Below, one piece after another: positions 32,405 to 32,963 of a DNA stretch of 32,963 bases (its first letter is position 1; every line of letters begins with the position of its first letter). This DNA is from Archangiaceae bacterium (GTDB taxonomy: Bacteria > Myxococcota > Myxococcia > Myxococcales > Myxococcaceae): NCBI GenBank assembly GCA_016879935.1, contig JAACJQ010000022.1:1-32963 (forward strand), given 5' to 3'. The notes under the pieces are model-generated. The model worked only from the letters and a program-made list of their open reading frames with translations. It was not told where the DNA came from and made no database searches. The translations under genes were made by a program, and so were the position numbers.

Positions 32405-32962
32405 TCAGCGGGTGAACTGCTTTGCCAGACACTCGAGCGGCGCGTCAGTGAGGTTCGCGTACATCGCCTCGTTCCACTTCGTGAACGCGAGCTTCCACGT
32501 CGCGTGGTCCGTCGCGCACGTTGCGGCCAACTCACGCAGCGACTCGTCCTTCACGACGCCGAGCGCTGCCACCGCGTAGACGCGCGCGGCCTTGCCAGTG
32601 AGCTCGTCGGGGCACGCAGTGGGAGCACGCGCGACGTCGAGCAGCGCCTTGCGCGTCGAGGCCTCGGCAGTGCCCAGCGTCGTCGTGACGGCCGCGAGCC
32701 CCCACGTCACCTTGGCCGTGCTCCAGCACCCCGTGCGCTCGGTGGGAGCGCCTCGGGTGAGGACCTCGGCGAGCGCGTTCTGCACGGTGACGTCGTTGCT
32801 CTTCGCGAGTGACTCGGCCGCGAGCCCGACGCGCTCGGCGTCACGCTCACGAAGCACAGCCATGAGTTGGTCACGCAGCGCGGGCCGACGTGGGTCGAGG
32901 CACGCATTGAGCGGCTCCCGCTCGGAGTCGACGAGCGAGTGCTTCAGCATCTGCGTGATGGC
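32405..32962 (-). CDS. Hypothetical helical protein, 5' end outside window
   Basis: At least 181 residues from the ATG at 32950, but the frame stays open to the window edge (ITQMLKHS...), so the gene is probably cut. The visible part reads as helical pairs of the HEAT kind (RPALRDQLMAVLRERDAERVGLAAESLAK, VTVQNALAEVLTRG, KAARVYAVAALGVVKDESLREL) with cysteines at CWSTAK, ACPDEL, TCATDH and LECLAK. The pattern is reminiscent of the C-terminal HEAT-like region encoded at 3588-4064. Function unknown. Confidence 0.65.
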   Translation of the reverse strand, partial: AITQMLKHSLVDSEREPLNACLDPRRPALRDQLMAVLRERDAERVGLAAESLAKSNDVTVQNALAEVLTRGAPTERTGCWSTAKVTWGLAAVTTTLGTAEASTRKALLDVARAPTACPDELTGKAARVYAVAALGVVKDESLRELAATCATDHATWKLAFTKWNEAMYANLTDAPLECLAKQFTR

Positions 32963-32963
32963 G

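Overview
The window is very GC-rich and almost fully coding. It carries four Hanks-type Ser/Thr protein kinases, many lipoproteins, a carboxypeptidase-regulatory-like repeat protein, a DUF4476 protein and a candidate sigma-54 promoter. Together these point to a myxobacterium (Myxococcota). This assignment rests on gene content and codon usage, not on a marker gene. No tRNA, rRNA, insertion sequence, phage gene or CRISPR array was seen.

Layout. Positions 1-3506 hold the 3' part of a DUF4476 gene followed by a kinase with an N-terminal anti-sigma-type zinc motif and C-terminal TPRs. On the minus strand at 3588-5270 is a second kinase, interrupted by an in-frame TAG at 4065-4067 while its reading frame continues for 158 more codons. 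Positions 5417-10065 hold a GT1-type glycosyltransferase, a small WGR-like protein with an unknown partner, a LURP-one-related (LOR) gene overlapping a DUF2262 gene, and two lipoproteins. Positions 10135-15589 hold a 1034-aa surface protein made of beta-sandwich repeats, a small membrane protein, a small gene behind a good sigma-54 match, a secreted ComEA-like protein and D-Ala-D-Ala ligase (ddl).

Positions 15663-18582 form a tight three-gene operon with ATGA overlaps at both junctions: a secreted protein with one CxxCH heme motif, a lipoprotein, and a Tat-exported DUF1501 protein. Positions 18614-23091 (minus strand) carry two further membrane kinases of opposite topology and a lipoprotein, with a length-variable TGCG microsatellite just upstream of one kinase. 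Positions 23290-26947 are a beta-oxidation pair, FadN-like (dehydrogenase then hydratase) and thiolase FadA. Then come a pentapeptide-repeat protein, a 1380-aa membrane protein that appears internally duplicated, a coiled-coil protein and a partial gene at the window edge.

The items most worth a second look are: the TAG-interrupted kinase; the missing start codon of the LOR gene; the microsatellite upstream of a kinase; the duplicated 1380-aa protein; the three-gene cytochrome/lipoprotein/DUF1501 operon; and several RNA hairpins at gene boundaries. All statements come from reading the sequence. No database search or folding program was run.
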